From NCBI GenBank assembly GCA_023412195.1, contig JAEYNZ010000006.1, positions 1 to 39,359 of the forward strand: 39,359 nt of DNA, read 5' to 3'. Below, piece by piece: positions 31,614 to 39,359 of the stretch; position 1 is the stretch's first letter; each line of letters starts with the position of its first letter. The DNA is from Bacteroidota bacterium (GTDB lineage: Bacteria; Bacteroidota; Bacteroidia; Bacteroidales; Prolixibacteraceae). The notes beneath the pieces are model-generated. The model saw only the letters and a program-made list of their open reading frames with translations, had not been told where the DNA came from and ran no database searches. The translations under genes and the position numbers were made by a program.

Positions 31614-32873
31614 TTATTCCTGATGCTCCTTTACCAGCATTCTTGCAGTAAGCCTGCTGTGCTGCTCAAGGTAAATATCCTTTTCCTTAACCATCCAGTC
31701 GAGCGTTTCTTCCGTATAATGCCTGATGGTAATAAGCGTCAGCCCTGTATTGTATCTCACACTGTAATAGGGCTTAAGCTCGTCCATCAGCCAGTCCCAG
31801 TCGGCTTCTGCAGCATCGAGCACAAGATTTAAATCGATGGCCGACTGCTGCATCAACGTAACTTTGACCCTGTTTTCCACCAGAAAATTCACCACTCTGT
31901 CGATGTCTTCAATATTGATAAAAGAAAAATCTTTTGGTGAAAGGGTAATGAGAACCTGGTGTTCTCTGATAATAAATATTGGCGGAAGCTGAATTTTATG
32001 GTCAATTTCCTGAATGACAGTCCCGGGGTCATCGGGAGCGAGAAATGATTTCACGTACAAAGGTATGTTCTTGTTGTGAAGAGGCTTCATTGTTTTTGGG
32101 TGAATGATTTTAGCACCTGAATGTGTCATTTCAACTGCCTCACGATAGGAAAGCGCATCAATCTTTGTCGCCCCTTCCATCTTTTTAGGATCGGCACTTA
32201 ATACCCCCGGAACATCTTTCCAGAACGATACACTTTCGGCATCAAGTACGTTACCCAGAATAGCTGCAGTATAATCTGAGCCTTCCCTTCCAAGTGTTGT
32301 GGTAAGGCTGGCAGGGGTTGATCCTATAAAACCCTGGGTTACATACATACTTTGATCATCGAACGTAAATGTTTGTTCAGATAGCTCTGCAGTAAGTTCC
32401 CAGTCGATGGCTGCATCACGGTACAAATCATTGGTACGGATGCAATTTCTGATATCCACCCACAAATTCTGTTTGCCTTCCGCATTTAAATAATCACTCA
32501 CAATACGTGTAGATACAAGTTCACCGTACGATACGATCTGATCATATTCAAAATCAAAATCAAGCGAAGGTAGCCTGCCCAGTTTGGTCTCCAGTTCGCC
32601 AAGCATCGACAGTACCGGAAGTGGAGTATTCCCTGCACCAAACAACTGTTCACAAATTTCCAGATGATATGTTTTAAACTGCCCGTATATTTCCCACTTT
32701 TTATTATCTTTACTAAAATATGCCTTTACAAGGTTCTCAAGCAAGTCGGTCGTCTTGCCCATAGCAGATATAACCACCACCAGGTCTTCCTGGTAACTGT
32801 TTAGGATTCGTGCAAGATTCCTTACAGCTTCTGCACTTTTAACCGATGCACCTCCAAATTTAAAAACTTTCAT
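31614..32873 (-). CDS. Aspartate kinase (monofunctional)
   Basis: A 419-residue amino-acid kinase that phosphorylates aspartate, the first step toward lysine, threonine and methionine. The N-terminus MKVFKFGGASVKS is the KFGG nucleotide-binding motif. TTTLGREGSDYTAAILG and FWKDVPGVLSADPKKM are the aspartate- and ATP-site segments, and MTHSGAKIIHPKTMKPL is a further signature. The C-terminal 130 residues hold ACT-type regulatory sequence (VLITLSPKDFSFINIEDIDR), so feedback control is expected. Bacteroidota often carry a separate bifunctional ThrA kinase as well, so the number does not settle which pathway branch this serves. Confidence 0.93.
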   Translation of the reverse strand: MKVFKFGGASVKSAEAVRNLARILNSYQEDLVVVISAMGKTTDLLENLVKAYFSKDNKKWEIYGQFKTYHLEICEQLFGAGNTPLPVLSMLGELETKLGRLPSLDFDFEYDQIVSYGELVSTRIVSDYLNAEGKQNLWVDIRNCIRTNDLYRDAAIDWELTAELSEQTFTFDDQSMYVTQGFIGSTPASLTTTLGREGSDYTAAILGNVLDAESVSFWKDVPGVLSADPKKMEGATKIDALSYREAVEMTHSGAKIIHPKTMKPLHNKNIPLYVKSFLAPDDPGTVIQEIDHKIQLPPIFIIREHQVLITLSPKDFSFINIEDIDRVVNFLVENRVKVTLMQQSAIDLNLVLDAAEADWDWLMDELKPYYSVRYNTGLTLITIRHYTEETLDWMVKEKDIYLEQHSRLTARMLVKEHQE

Positions 32874-32998
32874 AGTTGTGAATTGTTAATACAAATTAAA
32901 TGAATTATTGCCATTACTGCCTCAAAAACGAAACAAAACAAAACAATTTGAATTTATTGTTTGCAATTGTTTTCGAATGAAAAAGTGATAAATAGATT

Positions 32999-34012
32999 AT
33001 GATAAAGCATATTTCGTCTAAGACTCTCCTTAACAATGGAGTAGAAATGCCATGGCTTGGCTTGGGAGTACTCCGGCTGAACGAAGGTGGCGAAGTTGAA
33101 AATGCTGTTCGAATTGCACTTGAAGCTGGTTACCGGCTCATTGACAATGCAGCTATTTATCACAATGAGAAAGGTGTTGCAAAAGGTATCAAAGAAAGTG
33201 GTATTCCGCGCAACGAATTGTTCCTGAGCTCGAAAATAGCGAATGACCAGCAAGGTTACCATAGTACATTCAAGGCATTCCAGAGAAGCCTTGACTGGCT
33301 TCAGACGGATTACCTGGATCTATACCTGATTCACTGGCCCCAGGGAGAACTAACGGTCGAAACCTGGATGGCTATGGAGGAACTTTATAATAAAGGTAAA
33401 ATACGTGCCATTGGTGTCAGTAATTTCTGGATACACCATTTTGAGTTTTTTTTACCAAAAGTAAATGTTATACCTGCAGTGAACCAGATCGAATTTCACC
33501 CCCGGATGACACAATCAAGCCTGCTCCAGTATTGCAAGGAAAAAAACATACAGGTTGAAGCGTGGAGCCCGATCATGCAGGGACAGGTTCTTAAAATTCC
33601 GGAAATTAAGGAACTTGCAAAAAAGTATGGAAAAAGCCCAGCCCAGATCGTCCTTCGATGGGATCTTCAAAAGGGCGTAATAACCATACCCAGGTCGGCT
33701 CGGAAAAAAGAAATTGTAGAAAATGCAAACATCTTTGATTTTGAAATTGATGAAGCAGACATTGCTAAAATCGACAATCTGAATAAAAATAAAACTGTAT
33801 TTCCATATTACGATAAAATTCCTTTCCTGATTAAAACGCTTGGTGTGGTTGAACAAAAAAATTATGTGCTTAAGCTTCTGGTTAAGGCTATCATTTTTAA
33901 ATCAGGTGAACGTCTGAGGAAAATATTTAATAGCCGGCAGCAGTTGGGTTCAACTGCAAGAAATCAGAATGAAGTACCTGTAGAAAAAAGTCCGGTTTTT
34001 GTAAAAAAATAA
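32999..34012 (+). CDS. Aldo/keto reductase with a C-terminal extension
   Basis: A 337-residue NADPH-dependent carbonyl reductase of the AKR superfamily. The catalytic tetrad is present: Asp in YRLIDNAAIY, Tyr at the end of that motif, Lys in FLSSKIAND and His in LYLIHWPQGE. The cofactor signature TIPRSARKKEIVENANIFDF is also seen. The AKR fold ends near residue 275; about 60 more residues follow, largely basic (KLLVKAIIFKSGERLRKIF, then a polar tail), with no recognised domain. It is paralogous to the next gene (34069), with long shared stretches. The 56-base gap and same direction suggest one transcript with that gene and the S9 peptidase gene. Confidence 0.88.
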   Translation: MIKHISSKTLLNNGVEMPWLGLGVLRLNEGGEVENAVRIALEAGYRLIDNAAIYHNEKGVAKGIKESGIPRNELFLSSKIANDQQGYHSTFKAFQRSLDWLQTDYLDLYLIHWPQGELTVETWMAMEELYNKGKIRAIGVSNFWIHHFEFFLPKVNVIPAVNQIEFHPRMTQSSLLQYCKEKNIQVEAWSPIMQGQVLKIPEIKELAKKYGKSPAQIVLRWDLQKGVITIPRSARKKEIVENANIFDFEIDEADIAKIDNLNKNKTVFPYYDKIPFLIKTLGVVEQKNYVLKLLVKAIIFKSGERLRKIFNSRQQLGSTARNQNEVPVEKSPVFVKK

Positions 34013-34068
34013 AAATACCGACACTTTTTACATTTTTTTGTATTTTAAGCCTTTTTAATAAGCTATTG

Positions 34069-34893
34069 ATGAATATCAAATCAACTACCACTTTAAACAA
34101 CGGAATAAAAATGCCCTGGTTTGGTCTTGGAGTTTTCAGGGCAGTAGAAGGACGTGAAGTAGAAATTGCAGTAGAAACTGCCCTGGTGCATGGTTACCGC
34201 AGCATCGATACTGCCGCAGTTTATGAAAACGAAAAAGGTGTTGGAAATGCCATAAAAAACAGCGGTATTGCCCGTGAAGATATCTTCCTCACATCAAAAG
34301 TATGGAACAGCGACCAGGGTTACCAATCAACCTTAAAGGCTTTTGAGCAAAGTCTCATCCGGTTGCAATCTGATTACCTCGACCTGTACCTTATACACTG
34401 GCCCAAAGGACATCTGTCAGTTGAAACCTGGAAAGCCCTGGAGGAACTTTATCAAAAAAGGTATATCAGGGCAATTGGTGTCAGCAACTTTCTTGTCCAC
34501 CACCTCGAAGATTTCCTTCCGCACTGCAACATCATTCCTGCTGTAAACCAGGTGGAATTTCATCCTGAACTTATCCAGCCGGAACTGCTGAAGTACTGCA
34601 ATGATAAGAAAATTCAACTTGAGGCATGGAGCCCCATTATGAAGGGAAGGGTCAATGACATTCCGGTGATACAGGCCCTTGCTGTAAAATACAGCAAAAC
34701 CCCTGTTCAGGTGGTGCTTCGATGGGATATCCAGAAAGGTGTAGTTACCATTCCAAAATCTGTTAAACCTGAACGTATTAAATCAAATGCCGAAATATTC
34801 GATTTTGAACTCAGTGAGGAGGATATGGCAAAAATCGACCGGCTCGATAAAACTAAACGCATCGGTTTTCACCCCGATGAAATTCCGTTTTAA
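34069..34893 (+). CDS. Aldo/keto reductase
   Basis: A 274-residue enzyme of normal AKR length. The tetrad is Asp and Tyr in YRSIDTAAVYENEKGV, Lys in FLTSKVWNSDQGY and His in LYLIHWPKGH. The C-terminal cofactor motif is TIPKSVKPERIKSNAEIFDF. It belongs with the 2,5-diketo-gluconate reductase-like (AKR5-type) group by motif style; the physiological substrate is unknown, though members often detoxify aldehydes. The ATG at 34069 is chosen over the TTG just before it. The tandem paralogue at 32999 differs mainly by its C-terminal tail. The S9 peptidase starts 14 bases after its stop. Confidence 0.9.
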   Translation: MNIKSTTTLNNGIKMPWFGLGVFRAVEGREVEIAVETALVHGYRSIDTAAVYENEKGVGNAIKNSGIAREDIFLTSKVWNSDQGYQSTLKAFEQSLIRLQSDYLDLYLIHWPKGHLSVETWKALEELYQKRYIRAIGVSNFLVHHLEDFLPHCNIIPAVNQVEFHPELIQPELLKYCNDKKIQLEAWSPIMKGRVNDIPVIQALAVKYSKTPVQVVLRWDIQKGVVTIPKSVKPERIKSNAEIFDFELSEEDMAKIDRLDKTKRIGFHPDEIPF

Positions 34894-34907
34894 CATCCTT
34901 TACCTAT

Positions 34908-37313
34908 ATGAAAACCATAACTGTTTTTCTGGTGGTGCTAATGAGCAGTACCTCATTTTATGGATTCGCCCAAATTGAAAAAAACAACCGCAGCAATCTT
35001 TCCATTGAAAAAATCATGCAGGATCCTGTTAAATGGATTGGATCTCTTCCTGAAGATATCCATTGGGACGAAACCGGTAAACACATTTACTTCAACTGGA
35101 ACCCGGATGGTGATACGCTGACATCACTTTATAAATATTCCCTTTCCTCCGGAAAAACAGAAAAAGTTCCTTCAACTGAAAAAAGGATGCTTACTGATAG
35201 AAACGGAAGCTATAACCGCAACAAATCGCTAAAGGTTTTTATCCGCAACGGAAACCTGTTTCTGCTGGATATCCGTAAAGGAACTGAAAAACAGCTTAAC
35301 AATTGGCCAGAAAACATCTCGTCAGCTAAATTTGCATTAAACGACACGCATGTAACCTTTATGAAGGACCAGGCTCTTTTCCTGCTGAATCTTTCAACAG
35401 GAACTGCAACACAAAATGTTCAGTTCGTACAGGAAGAGAAAAAAAAGGAAACCAGGCCGGATGCTCAGGCCGGATGGCTAGAGCAACAACAGCTTGAACT
35501 TTTTGATGTTTTGAAGGAGAAAAATGCAGTTGATAAAGCCAGGGAAAACTACGAAAAAGCGTTGAAGCCTGTTCAGCCTGAGAAAATATACTTTGGTAAA
35601 AACCGCCTGGCATCTGCTGGTCTTTCTCCTTCGGGAAATTATGTTGCATATGTGATTTACCAGAATCCAACTGGTGCAAAAAGCACATCTGTTACCCACT
35701 GGATTACAGAATCGGGTTATACCGAAGAAAAAAATGCCAGACCAAAAACAGGAAGTCCTGAAACTAAAAGCTACATTGCCATTTATGACCTGAAAAATAA
35801 CATCCCCCTTAAAATAGAGACTTCCTCCCTCCCAGGACTGAAAGAATTACCGGATTATCTAAAAGAATACAGTTCAGGTAAACCTGCTGACAGCCTAAAG
35901 CTTAACAAAAGGGAAGTAAATCTCGTGGGACCGGTATGGCACCCCGAAAAAGAACTTGTATTGTTTACAGCCCTGTCGCTCGACAACAAGGACAGGTGGA
36001 TTCTGTTGTATAAACCTGCCGATGAATCTCTGAAGGTTCTCGACTTTCAGCATGATGAAGCATGGATTGGCGGGCCGGGAGTGGGAGGAGGAAGCCTGAA
36101 CCCCGGAGCAACAGGCTGGATGCCAGATGGGAAAGCCGTCTGGTTTCATTCCGAGGAATCAGGATATTCCCATCTGTACACTGTTAACATTGAAACAGGT
36201 GTAAAAAAGGCTCTTACCTCAGGGTCGTTTGAAGTGTATGATGCTTTTCTTTCAGAAAGCACCAACCATTTTTATTTTACAGCAAATGTTGAACACCCTG
36301 GTGTAAGGCATTTCTACATAATGCCTGCAGAAGGTGGGCAATTGATCCGGGTCACTTCGGGAGAAGGCAATCATGAAACCGTACTGTCTCCCGATGAGAA
36401 ATACCTTGCAATCAGGTATTCTTCTGCCAATAAGCCATGGGAACTGTTTATACAGGAAAATAAGCCGGGTGCTTCAAAAAAACAAATAACTACTTCTGTA
36501 AGGGAAGAATTCAACTCCTATTCATGGCGCATGCCTGAGTTTATTACATTTAATGCCACGGATGGCGCTGAAGTACACGCCAGACTCTACAGGCCTGAAA
36601 CTGCCCCGGAAAAAGGACCCGCAGTTATTTTTGTTCATGGTGCAGGATACCTCCAGAATGCCCATAAATGGTGGAGCAGCTACTACCGTGAATACATGTT
36701 CCACAATTATCTGGTGGATAACGGCTACACCGTACTCGATATCGACTACCGCGGAAGTGCAGGATACGGGCGCGACTGGCGTACAGGAATCTATCGCCAC
36801 ATGGGTGGCAAGGACCTTTCGGATCATATCGACGGCGCTTCTGTTCTTGTTGAACAATATGGAATCGATCCCCAGAAAATAGGCATTTATGGGGGTTCAT
36901 ACGGAGGATTTATAACCCTGATGGCCATGTTTACCAAGCCCGGCATTTTTGCAGCAGGAGCTGCCTTGCGGTCGGTTACTGACTGGGCCCATTACAATCA
37001 CGGTTATACTTCCAATATTTTAAACACTCCCTATGAAGACAGTCTGGCCTATGTTCGCAGTTCTCCCATTTATCATGCAGAAGGGCTTGAAGGTGCCCTG
37101 TTGATGTGCCATGGCATGGTCGATGACAATGTGCATTTTCAGGATATTGTAAGACTGAGTCAGCGACTGATAGAGTTGGGGAAGGAAAAGTGGGAACTGG
37201 CTGTTTACCCGGTGGAACCTCATGCTTTTACCGAACCTTCCAGCTGGACAGATGAATACAAGCGAATTTTTAAGTTATTTGAGGAGAACCTGAAACAGCA
37301 GGACAATCCATAG
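34908..37313 (+). CDS. S9 family peptidase (dipeptidyl peptidase IV / prolyl oligopeptidase type)
   Basis: An 801-residue exported serine peptidase. A signal peptide (MKTITVFLVVLMSSTSFYGFAQ) is followed by a beta-propeller region (about 40-540) with repeats such as HIYFNWNPDGDT, KYLAIRYSS and HFYFTANVEH. The catalytic alpha/beta hydrolase domain has Ser664 in GGSYGGF, Asp739 or Asp740 in VDDNVHF and His772 in PHAF, the DPP-IV order. It should remove dipeptides from proline-containing peptides in the periplasm. The segment 174-215 is unusually charged (about EEKKKETRPDAQAGW onward) and may be an insertion in the propeller. It follows the second aldo/keto reductase by 14 bases and is probably co-transcribed. 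Confidence 0.9.
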   Translation: MKTITVFLVVLMSSTSFYGFAQIEKNNRSNLSIEKIMQDPVKWIGSLPEDIHWDETGKHIYFNWNPDGDTLTSLYKYSLSSGKTEKVPSTEKRMLTDRNGSYNRNKSLKVFIRNGNLFLLDIRKGTEKQLNNWPENISSAKFALNDTHVTFMKDQALFLLNLSTGTATQNVQFVQEEKKKETRPDAQAGWLEQQQLELFDVLKEKNAVDKARENYEKALKPVQPEKIYFGKNRLASAGLSPSGNYVAYVIYQNPTGAKSTSVTHWITESGYTEEKNARPKTGSPETKSYIAIYDLKNNIPLKIETSSLPGLKELPDYLKEYSSGKPADSLKLNKREVNLVGPVWHPEKELVLFTALSLDNKDRWILLYKPADESLKVLDFQHDEAWIGGPGVGGGSLNPGATGWMPDGKAVWFHSEESGYSHLYTVNIETGVKKALTSGSFEVYDAFLSESTNHFYFTANVEHPGVRHFYIMPAEGGQLIRVTSGEGNHETVLSPDEKYLAIRYSSANKPWELFIQENKPGASKKQITTSVREEFNSYSWRMPEFITFNATDGAEVHARLYRPETAPEKGPAVIFVHGAGYLQNAHKWWSSYYREYMFHNYLVDNGYTVLDIDYRGSAGYGRDWRTGIYRHMGGKDLSDHIDGASVLVEQYGIDPQKIGIYGGSYGGFITLMAMFTKPGIFAAGAALRSVTDWAHYNHGYTSNILNTPYEDSLAYVRSSPIYHAEGLEGALLMCHGMVDDNVHFQDIVRLSQRLIELGKEKWELAVYPVEPHAFTEPSSWTDEYKRIFKLFEENLKQQDNP

Positions 37314-37350
37314 GCTTCATAAGAAAAATCTCTAACTGATCTTGTCTGAA

Positions 37351-37824
37351 TCAAACCAAATCTACATCCCTCCTGATATAGGATGCATAGTCCTTCAGAA
37401 TGGGTTGATAACTTTCGTGAAACAGGGCAGAGGAGATAATAAAATCTGCAGTTGAACGGTTTGAAGCTGTGGGAATATTATATAAAACCGCAATCCGCAG
37501 CAGCGCTTTTACATCCACATCGTGAGGCTGAGGCTGCATGGGATCCCAAAAGAATATCAGCATATCAATTCCTCCCTCTGAAATCATTGCACCAAGCTGC
37601 TGATCGCCACCCAGCGGGCCCGACTTCAGCCTGGTAACAGTTGGAGGGACTGCACCGAATTCCATACACTTCTCAAAAATTGCCTCCTCAATGAGCTTCC
37701 CGGTTGTACCAGTGCAAACCAAATTATGGTAAATCAGTTCTTTCCAGTTATAAGTTACCCACTCAATGATGTCCTTTTTCCGGTTATCATGGGCTACAAT
37801 TCCAATATTTTTTTTCTTCTTCAT
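37351..37824 (-). CDS. mgsA: Methylglyoxal synthase
   Basis: A 157-residue enzyme converting dihydroxyacetone phosphate to methylglyoxal and phosphate, a bypass of lower glycolysis. The start MKKKKNIGIVAHDNRKKDI gives the family length (E. coli about 152). LKSGPLGGDQQLGAMI carries the catalytic Asp74. FFWDPMQPQPHDVDVKAL has His101 and the DP motif. ATASNRSTADF-type sequence (PTASNRSTADF) is the phosphate-binding end. A longer frame from 37890 adds 22 residues but would start upstream of the promoter-like element at 37879-37887, so it is rejected. It converges with the S9 peptidase gene. Confidence 0.94.
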   Translation of the reverse strand: MKKKKNIGIVAHDNRKKDIIEWVTYNWKELIYHNLVCTGTTGKLIEEAIFEKCMEFGAVPPTVTRLKSGPLGGDQQLGAMISEGGIDMLIFFWDPMQPQPHDVDVKALLRIAVLYNIPTASNRSTADFIISSALFHESYQPILKDYASYIRRDVDLV

Positions 37825-37878
37825 TTTCTTAAGTTTTGGATTCTCCCTCAATTGAAGAGAATGTTTTTGGTTAACCCG

Positions 37879-37887
37879 ACAAAGGTA
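37879..37887 (-). promoter_or_regulatory. Putative -7 promoter element of mgsA
   Basis: On the minus strand this reads TACCTTTGT, a full match to TAnnTTTGY. Transcription would begin near 37872, giving a leader of about 50 bases and making the ATG at 37890 unusable. No TTTG is seen at the -33 distance. Confidence 0.55.
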
Positions 37888-37983
37888 CAATCAAATCAGC
37901 TATAAGCAGCAGAGCTATCTGTTTCGTCCAAAACTATTAATCAAAACTTAATCAGGGACTTAAAAAAAGTTCCGGAATAAATA

Positions 37984-39359
37984 TTAAACCAGGTTCCTGA
38001 TATCATCCATTACCCGGAAGGACAGTTCCGTGGCCATTCCTTCAGATTTTGCCTCAGAATAAATGCGAATAATGGGTTCTGTGTTTGATTTACGCAGATG
38101 TACCCATGAGTCCTCAAAATCAATTTTTACACCATCGATATCTGTAACCCTTTCGGTACTGTACTTTTCCTTTAGCCTGAAAAGCAAACCATCAACATCG
38201 ATTTCCGGGGTAAGCTCAATCTTATTTTTCGACATGTAATAATCAGGATACTTCTTTCTCAGCTCCGAACATTTTATGCCGCTTTTGGCCAGGTGGCTCA
38301 GGAAAAGTGCAGCACCAACCAGTGCATCCCTTCCGTAATGACTGGCCGGATAAATAACTCCCCCGTTCCCTTCGCCACCAATTACAGCGTTTGTAGCTTT
38401 CATAGTTTCCACCACATTCACTTCACCCACTGCAGCAACAGTGTATATGCCTCCATGCATTTTGGTAACATCCCTCAGGGCACGGCTCGATGAAAGATTG
38501 GAAACCGTATTCCCGGGAGTATGGGTCAGCACATAGTCGCTCACTGCCACCAGGGTATATTCTTCACCAAACATACTTCCATCTTCATTAATAATCACAA
38601 GCCGGTCGACATCGGGGTCGACAACAAAACCTGCATCTACATTGCTGTTCCTGATGATGTCTGAGGTTTCAATCAAGTTTTCAGGCAAGGGTTCAGGAGT
38701 ATGTGCAAAATGGCCTGTAGGCTCACAGTTAATTTCAACAACATTTTTTACCCCAAGTGCCTTCAGCAGGGCAGGCATTGCGACACCTCCGACAGAATTA
38801 ACAGCATCGACTGCAACGGAGAAACCGGCAGCTTTTATGGCAGCAACGTCTACAAGTTCCAGGCTTAAAACTTTTTCAATATGAATGGCAGTATAATCTT
38901 TTTCAGTAACCACGCCCAGTTCATCAACCCCTGCAAATTCAAAACTGCCTGATTCAGCCAGTTCAAGCACCCTTGCCCCTTCCTCTGCATTCAAAAACTC
39001 ACCCTTCCGGTTCAGCAGCTTAAGGGCATTCCAATGCTTTGGATTATGACTTGCAGTAAGAATCAATCCTCCGTCAGCTTTTTCTTCAGTTACAGCAAGT
39101 TCGGTGGTGGGTGTAGTGGCCAGTCCGATATTTGTAACATTAAAACCCATACCCTGCAGGGTGGCAATTACAAGGGAGCTGACCATTTCACCTGAGATCC
39201 GTGCATCCCTTCCCACAACGATCTTCTTTTGTCCTATTTGAGCCTTTTCCTTCACCCAGGCGGCATAACCTGCTGTAAACTTAACAACATCCACCGGACT
39301 AAGTCCTTCACCAGGCTTTCCGCCAATGGTTCCCCTGATGCCAGAAATTGATTTGATTA
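37984..39359 (-). CDS. glmM: Phosphoglucosamine mutase / phosphohexomutase (5' end just outside window)
   Basis: A phosphohexomutase, 458 codons in view. The frame runs to the right edge as IKSISGIRGTIGGKPGEG, the conserved Bacteroidota N-terminus (normally preceded by about Met-Thr-Leu), so only two or three codons are missing. A GTG at 39294 is internal and is not the start. The active-site serine is in LTASHNPKHWNAL, the metal-binding loop is VDPDVDRLVII, the sugar-binding loop is GGEGNGGVIYP and the phosphate-binding loop is RKSNTEPIIRIYSEA. It should interconvert glucosamine-6-phosphate and glucosamine-1-phosphate for UDP-GlcNAc synthesis. A phosphomannomutase role cannot be excluded, as the families share these motifs. 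Confidence 0.9.
   Translation of the reverse strand, partial: IKSISGIRGTIGGKPGEGLSPVDVVKFTAGYAAWVKEKAQIGQKKIVVGRDARISGEMVSSLVIATLQGMGFNVTNIGLATTPTTELAVTEEKADGGLILTASHNPKHWNALKLLNRKGEFLNAEEGARVLELAESGSFEFAGVDELGVVTEKDYTAIHIEKVLSLELVDVAAIKAAGFSVAVDAVNSVGGVAMPALLKALGVKNVVEINCEPTGHFAHTPEPLPENLIETSDIIRNSNVDAGFVVDPDVDRLVIINEDGSMFGEEYTLVAVSDYVLTHTPGNTVSNLSSSRALRDVTKMHGGIYTVAAVGEVNVVETMKATNAVIGGEGNGGVIYPASHYGRDALVGAALFLSHLAKSGIKCSELRKKYPDYYMSKNKIELTPEIDVDGLLFRLKEKYSTERVTDIDGVKIDFEDSWVHLRKSNTEPIIRIYSEAKSEGMATELSFRVMDDIRNLV

Noticed and set aside
37930..37975. Terminator after the phosphohexomutase gene
   Set aside because: GGGACTT/AAGTTCC can pair around an A-rich loop, but one pair is G-U and no T-tract follows in the needed direction.
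39292..39294. GTG as the start of the phosphohexomutase gene
   Set aside because: The frame upstream encodes the conserved KSISGIRGTIGG segment up to the window edge, so this GTG is an internal valine codon.
1..39359. tRNA, rRNA or tmRNA genes
   Set aside because: No cloverleaf-like segments, T-loop GGTTCGAATCC-type signatures or rRNA stretches were noticed by eye; this is not a computed search.

Overview
The window looks like chromosomal DNA from a member of the Bacteroidota, probably a Bacteroidales-type bacterium. The evidence is: promoters of the Bacteroidota form (TTTG, 19 bases, TAnnTTTG), seen most clearly upstream of rplU; a remnant of a type IX secretion sorting domain; outer-membrane proteins with carboxypeptidase-like regulatory domains; and housekeeping genes with Bacteroidota-type sequences (serS, glmM, rplU, rpmA). 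No rRNA, tRNA, CRISPR array, insertion sequence or phage gene was recognised. Most of the window is core genome with short operons on both strands.

Layout. Bases 1-6460 hold the 3' end of a dGTPase gene, a small MscS channel, an AIM24-family protein, a T9SS protein remnant, an RsuA/RluB-type pseudouridine synthase, a sodium:solute symporter, a CHAD protein and an unknown membrane protein. Bases 6461-7035 are a gene-free stretch of short stem-loops. Bases 7036-9340 carry serS and the ribosomal operon rplU-rpmA, in which L27 is fused to a C-terminal helix-hairpin-helix domain. Bases 9621-11681 pair a bifunctional-nuclease-family protein with a concentrative nucleoside transporter. Bases 11682-12241 contain a heptamer repeat and two copies of a double-hairpin element. 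Bases 12242-16587 hold a DUF72 protein, a probable DNA-repair operon (polX, a P-loop kinase, an Fpg/Nei glycosylase) and dodecin. Bases 16879-21368 hold a lipoprotein, valS and a possible outer-membrane protein.

The most interesting accessory locus is a tight six-gene minus-strand operon (26743 down to 21406): a small membrane protein, a UbiA-family prenyltransferase, a type III polyketide synthase with an intact Cys-His-Asn triad, a SAM methyltransferase, an FAD aromatic hydroxylase and a second small membrane protein. The gene set suggests a membrane-associated phenolic lipid or quinone-like (perhaps prenylated) metabolite. The product is inferred, not shown.

Bases 26902-39359 contain two carboxypeptidase-regulatory-domain proteins, a DUF1080 protein, a coiled-coil lipoprotein, an orphan efflux adaptor, aspartate kinase, two tandem aldo/keto reductases with an S9 peptidase, methylglyoxal synthase, and a phosphoglucosamine mutase gene that runs off the right edge.

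Intergenic DNA is rich in small repeats: heptamer arrays at three sites, a palindrome containing the mscS stop codon with a decayed relative near 5750, the stem-loop array at 6728-6954, and the twin elements at 11803-12180.
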